Of a stretch of 64,000 bases of DNA, positions 63,290 through 64,000 are shown in pieces (positions within the stretch are counted from its first letter, which is position 1; every line of letters begins with the position of its first letter). The position numbers and the translations under genes are program-made. The stretch is from Isochrysis galbana. Its lineage: Eukaryota; Haptophyta; Isochrysidales; Isochrysidaceae. The stretch spans positions 5,488,638 to 5,552,637 of the forward strand of contig CM030938.1 of NCBI GenBank assembly GCA_018136815.1, in the 5' to 3' direction. Below the pieces are notes generated by a model. It saw only the letters and a list, made by a program, of their open reading frames with translations, had not been told where the DNA came from and made no database searches.

Positions 63290-63634
63290 TCACCATTGGA
63301 CGGGCTTCAAGGAGAGGTTGTCTTTGGTGAGGAGTTTCGCCGCGCATCGACGGATCTGCTCGGTCGATACAGGTGCATGGTTCCACTTCCACGCGGTCGC
63401 CTCTGGCCACTCCTTGCGTACTTTGCACACGAGAGCATCGACAGATCCGATCGGTCGACACGGCGGAGGACATTGCGCGCCACTCAAACCCTTGTTGCTC
63501 GATTGTGGAGCGAACCACGAGAGTGGGATCCAACACTCCATTGTCATCGTCTCCCTTGGGCACCGGCATCCCCGTGCGCCCTGGTTCACCTTTACGACCC
63601 TTAGGTCTTTGATCTCAGCGAATCCGTTCCCCAT
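63290..63634 (-). CDS. Unrecognised ORF, possible exon
   Basis: 114 residues (ATG 63634): CRCPRETMTMECWIPLSWFA, VRKEWPEATAWKWNHAPVST and CAAKLLTKDNLSLKPVQW. Composition is plausible for coding, and the end (DNLSLKPVQ before TGG TGA) could precede a donor. No family recognised; it might be connected with the minus-strand stretch at 63190-62950. Confidence 0.25.
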   Translation of the reverse strand: MGNGFAEIKDLRVVKVNQGARGCRCPRETMTMECWIPLSWFAPQSSNKGLSGAQCPPPCRPIGSVDALVCKVRKEWPEATAWKWNHAPVSTEQIRRCAAKLLTKDNLSLKPVQW

Positions 63635-63718
63635 TGCCCTTGTTGTACAATGGAGGGGGCTCTCTTTCTTTTCTTTGATGGGTTTCTCTTCTGTGTTTTA
63701 AAAATCGTCTTAATATTC

Positions 63719-64000
63719 TCACCACGCTTGCAGCCGTGGATAGATAAACCGTAGCCACGCCCGATGACCTTCTCTCTCCCTCTGCCTGCCTTGCGGCTCT
63801 GACGGATCCGAGGTTACCACTACCTCAGATGGGAACAGAGGGGACGGAAGGGAATCGGCGAGAGGCGCGGCGGAAGTTGGGGGGTGGCCAATGACGGGCT
63901 GGACCACCTCCTCAGCAGAGAAAGGCGGGAGGACGAGCTTGGGCGAGGGCGAGCGCGACGACGGAGCGGACATGGCTGGGAGGGTCGGGATGGATAGGCT
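63719..64000 (-). mobile_element. N-terminal gag fragment of a third related Gypsy-type element, cut by the window edge
   Basis: From ATG 63973 the minus strand reads MSAPSSRSPSPKLVLPPFSA and VVQPVIGHPPTSAAPLADSL. It resembles the LTR-encoded gag start of element 1 (MSFSPPSSPSLKPACPPSSA, LQPVIVSEAVSSAAPAAGL). It stops at 63719. Sequence on both sides is needed to see whether LTRs are present. Confidence 0.55.

Noticed and set aside
1-64000. tRNA, rRNA or snRNA genes
   Set aside because: By eye I found no cloverleaf with an intact T-loop box and no rRNA-like block. A tRNAscan or Infernal run would be decisive.

Overview
The window reads as nuclear DNA of a GC-rich single-celled eukaryote, most likely a microalga. 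A haptophyte-like source is my best guess, but nothing here proves the lineage. The grounds are: multi-exon genes with short GT-AG introns (about 74-180 nt) rebuilt by frame continuity; CT-rich tracts just upstream of several start codons; poly-C and poly-G runs; chromodomain-type Gypsy retroelements; a LOV/PAS domain joined to a heat-shock-factor DNA-binding domain; and an algal/plant-type palmitoyltransferase. No rRNA, tRNA, CRISPR or prokaryotic operon was seen.

Layout. 0.1-4.75 kb (-): four-exon gene for a coiled-coil, transposase-like, chromodomain protein. 6.2-8.0 kb (+): proline-rich membrane protein. 8.8-10.3 kb: dispersed repeat, broken ankyrin fragment, Ty1/copia relic. 10.4-13.1 kb (+): eight-exon GT90/CAP10-like glycosyltransferase. 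14.9-18.0 kb (-): PAS-LOV-HSF protein. 18.2-20.6 kb: simple-sequence DNA. 20.75-30.26 kb (-): Ty3/Gypsy-type LTR element with near-identical 848-bp LTRs, a 5-bp target duplication, gag, part of a DNA-methyltransferase-like ORF and a chromodomain integrase. 30.5-33.2 kb: LINE fragment, GNAT ORF, dispersed repeats and a MITE. 33.46-38.96 kb (+): eleven-exon class III PI3-kinase (VPS34-like). 39.0-39.8 kb: mosaic of topoisomerase II, PI3K and ankyrin fragments. 40.86-41.6 kb: LINE endonuclease fragment. 43.4-45.8 kb (+): five-exon DHHC palmitoyltransferase. 47.2-48.3 kb (-): TraB-domain protein. 48.4-50.4 kb: decayed copy of the first gene, a large inverted CACGTG array, and a BspA-like/GNAT chimera. 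50.42-58.62 kb (+): second Gypsy-type element with gag, an intact methyltransferase-like ORF and a retropepsin. 58.6-64 kb: repeats, one unrecognised ORF, and the edge of a third related gag.

The host genes look unrelated to each other: vesicle lipid kinase, protein acyltransferase, ER/Golgi glycosyltransferase and light/stress regulator. The strongest candidate for something new is the retroelement family. Two diverged elements share a cytosine-methyltransferase-like domain (PPC and EN motifs), a stretched CCHC zinc knuckle, an in-frame UAG-G between gag and the next ORF, and a gag start codon inside the terminal repeat. Neither copy has a reverse transcriptase. The second theme is fragment capture: pieces of topoisomerase II, VPS34, ankyrin, BspA-like and GNAT genes are stitched together beside dispersed repeats.
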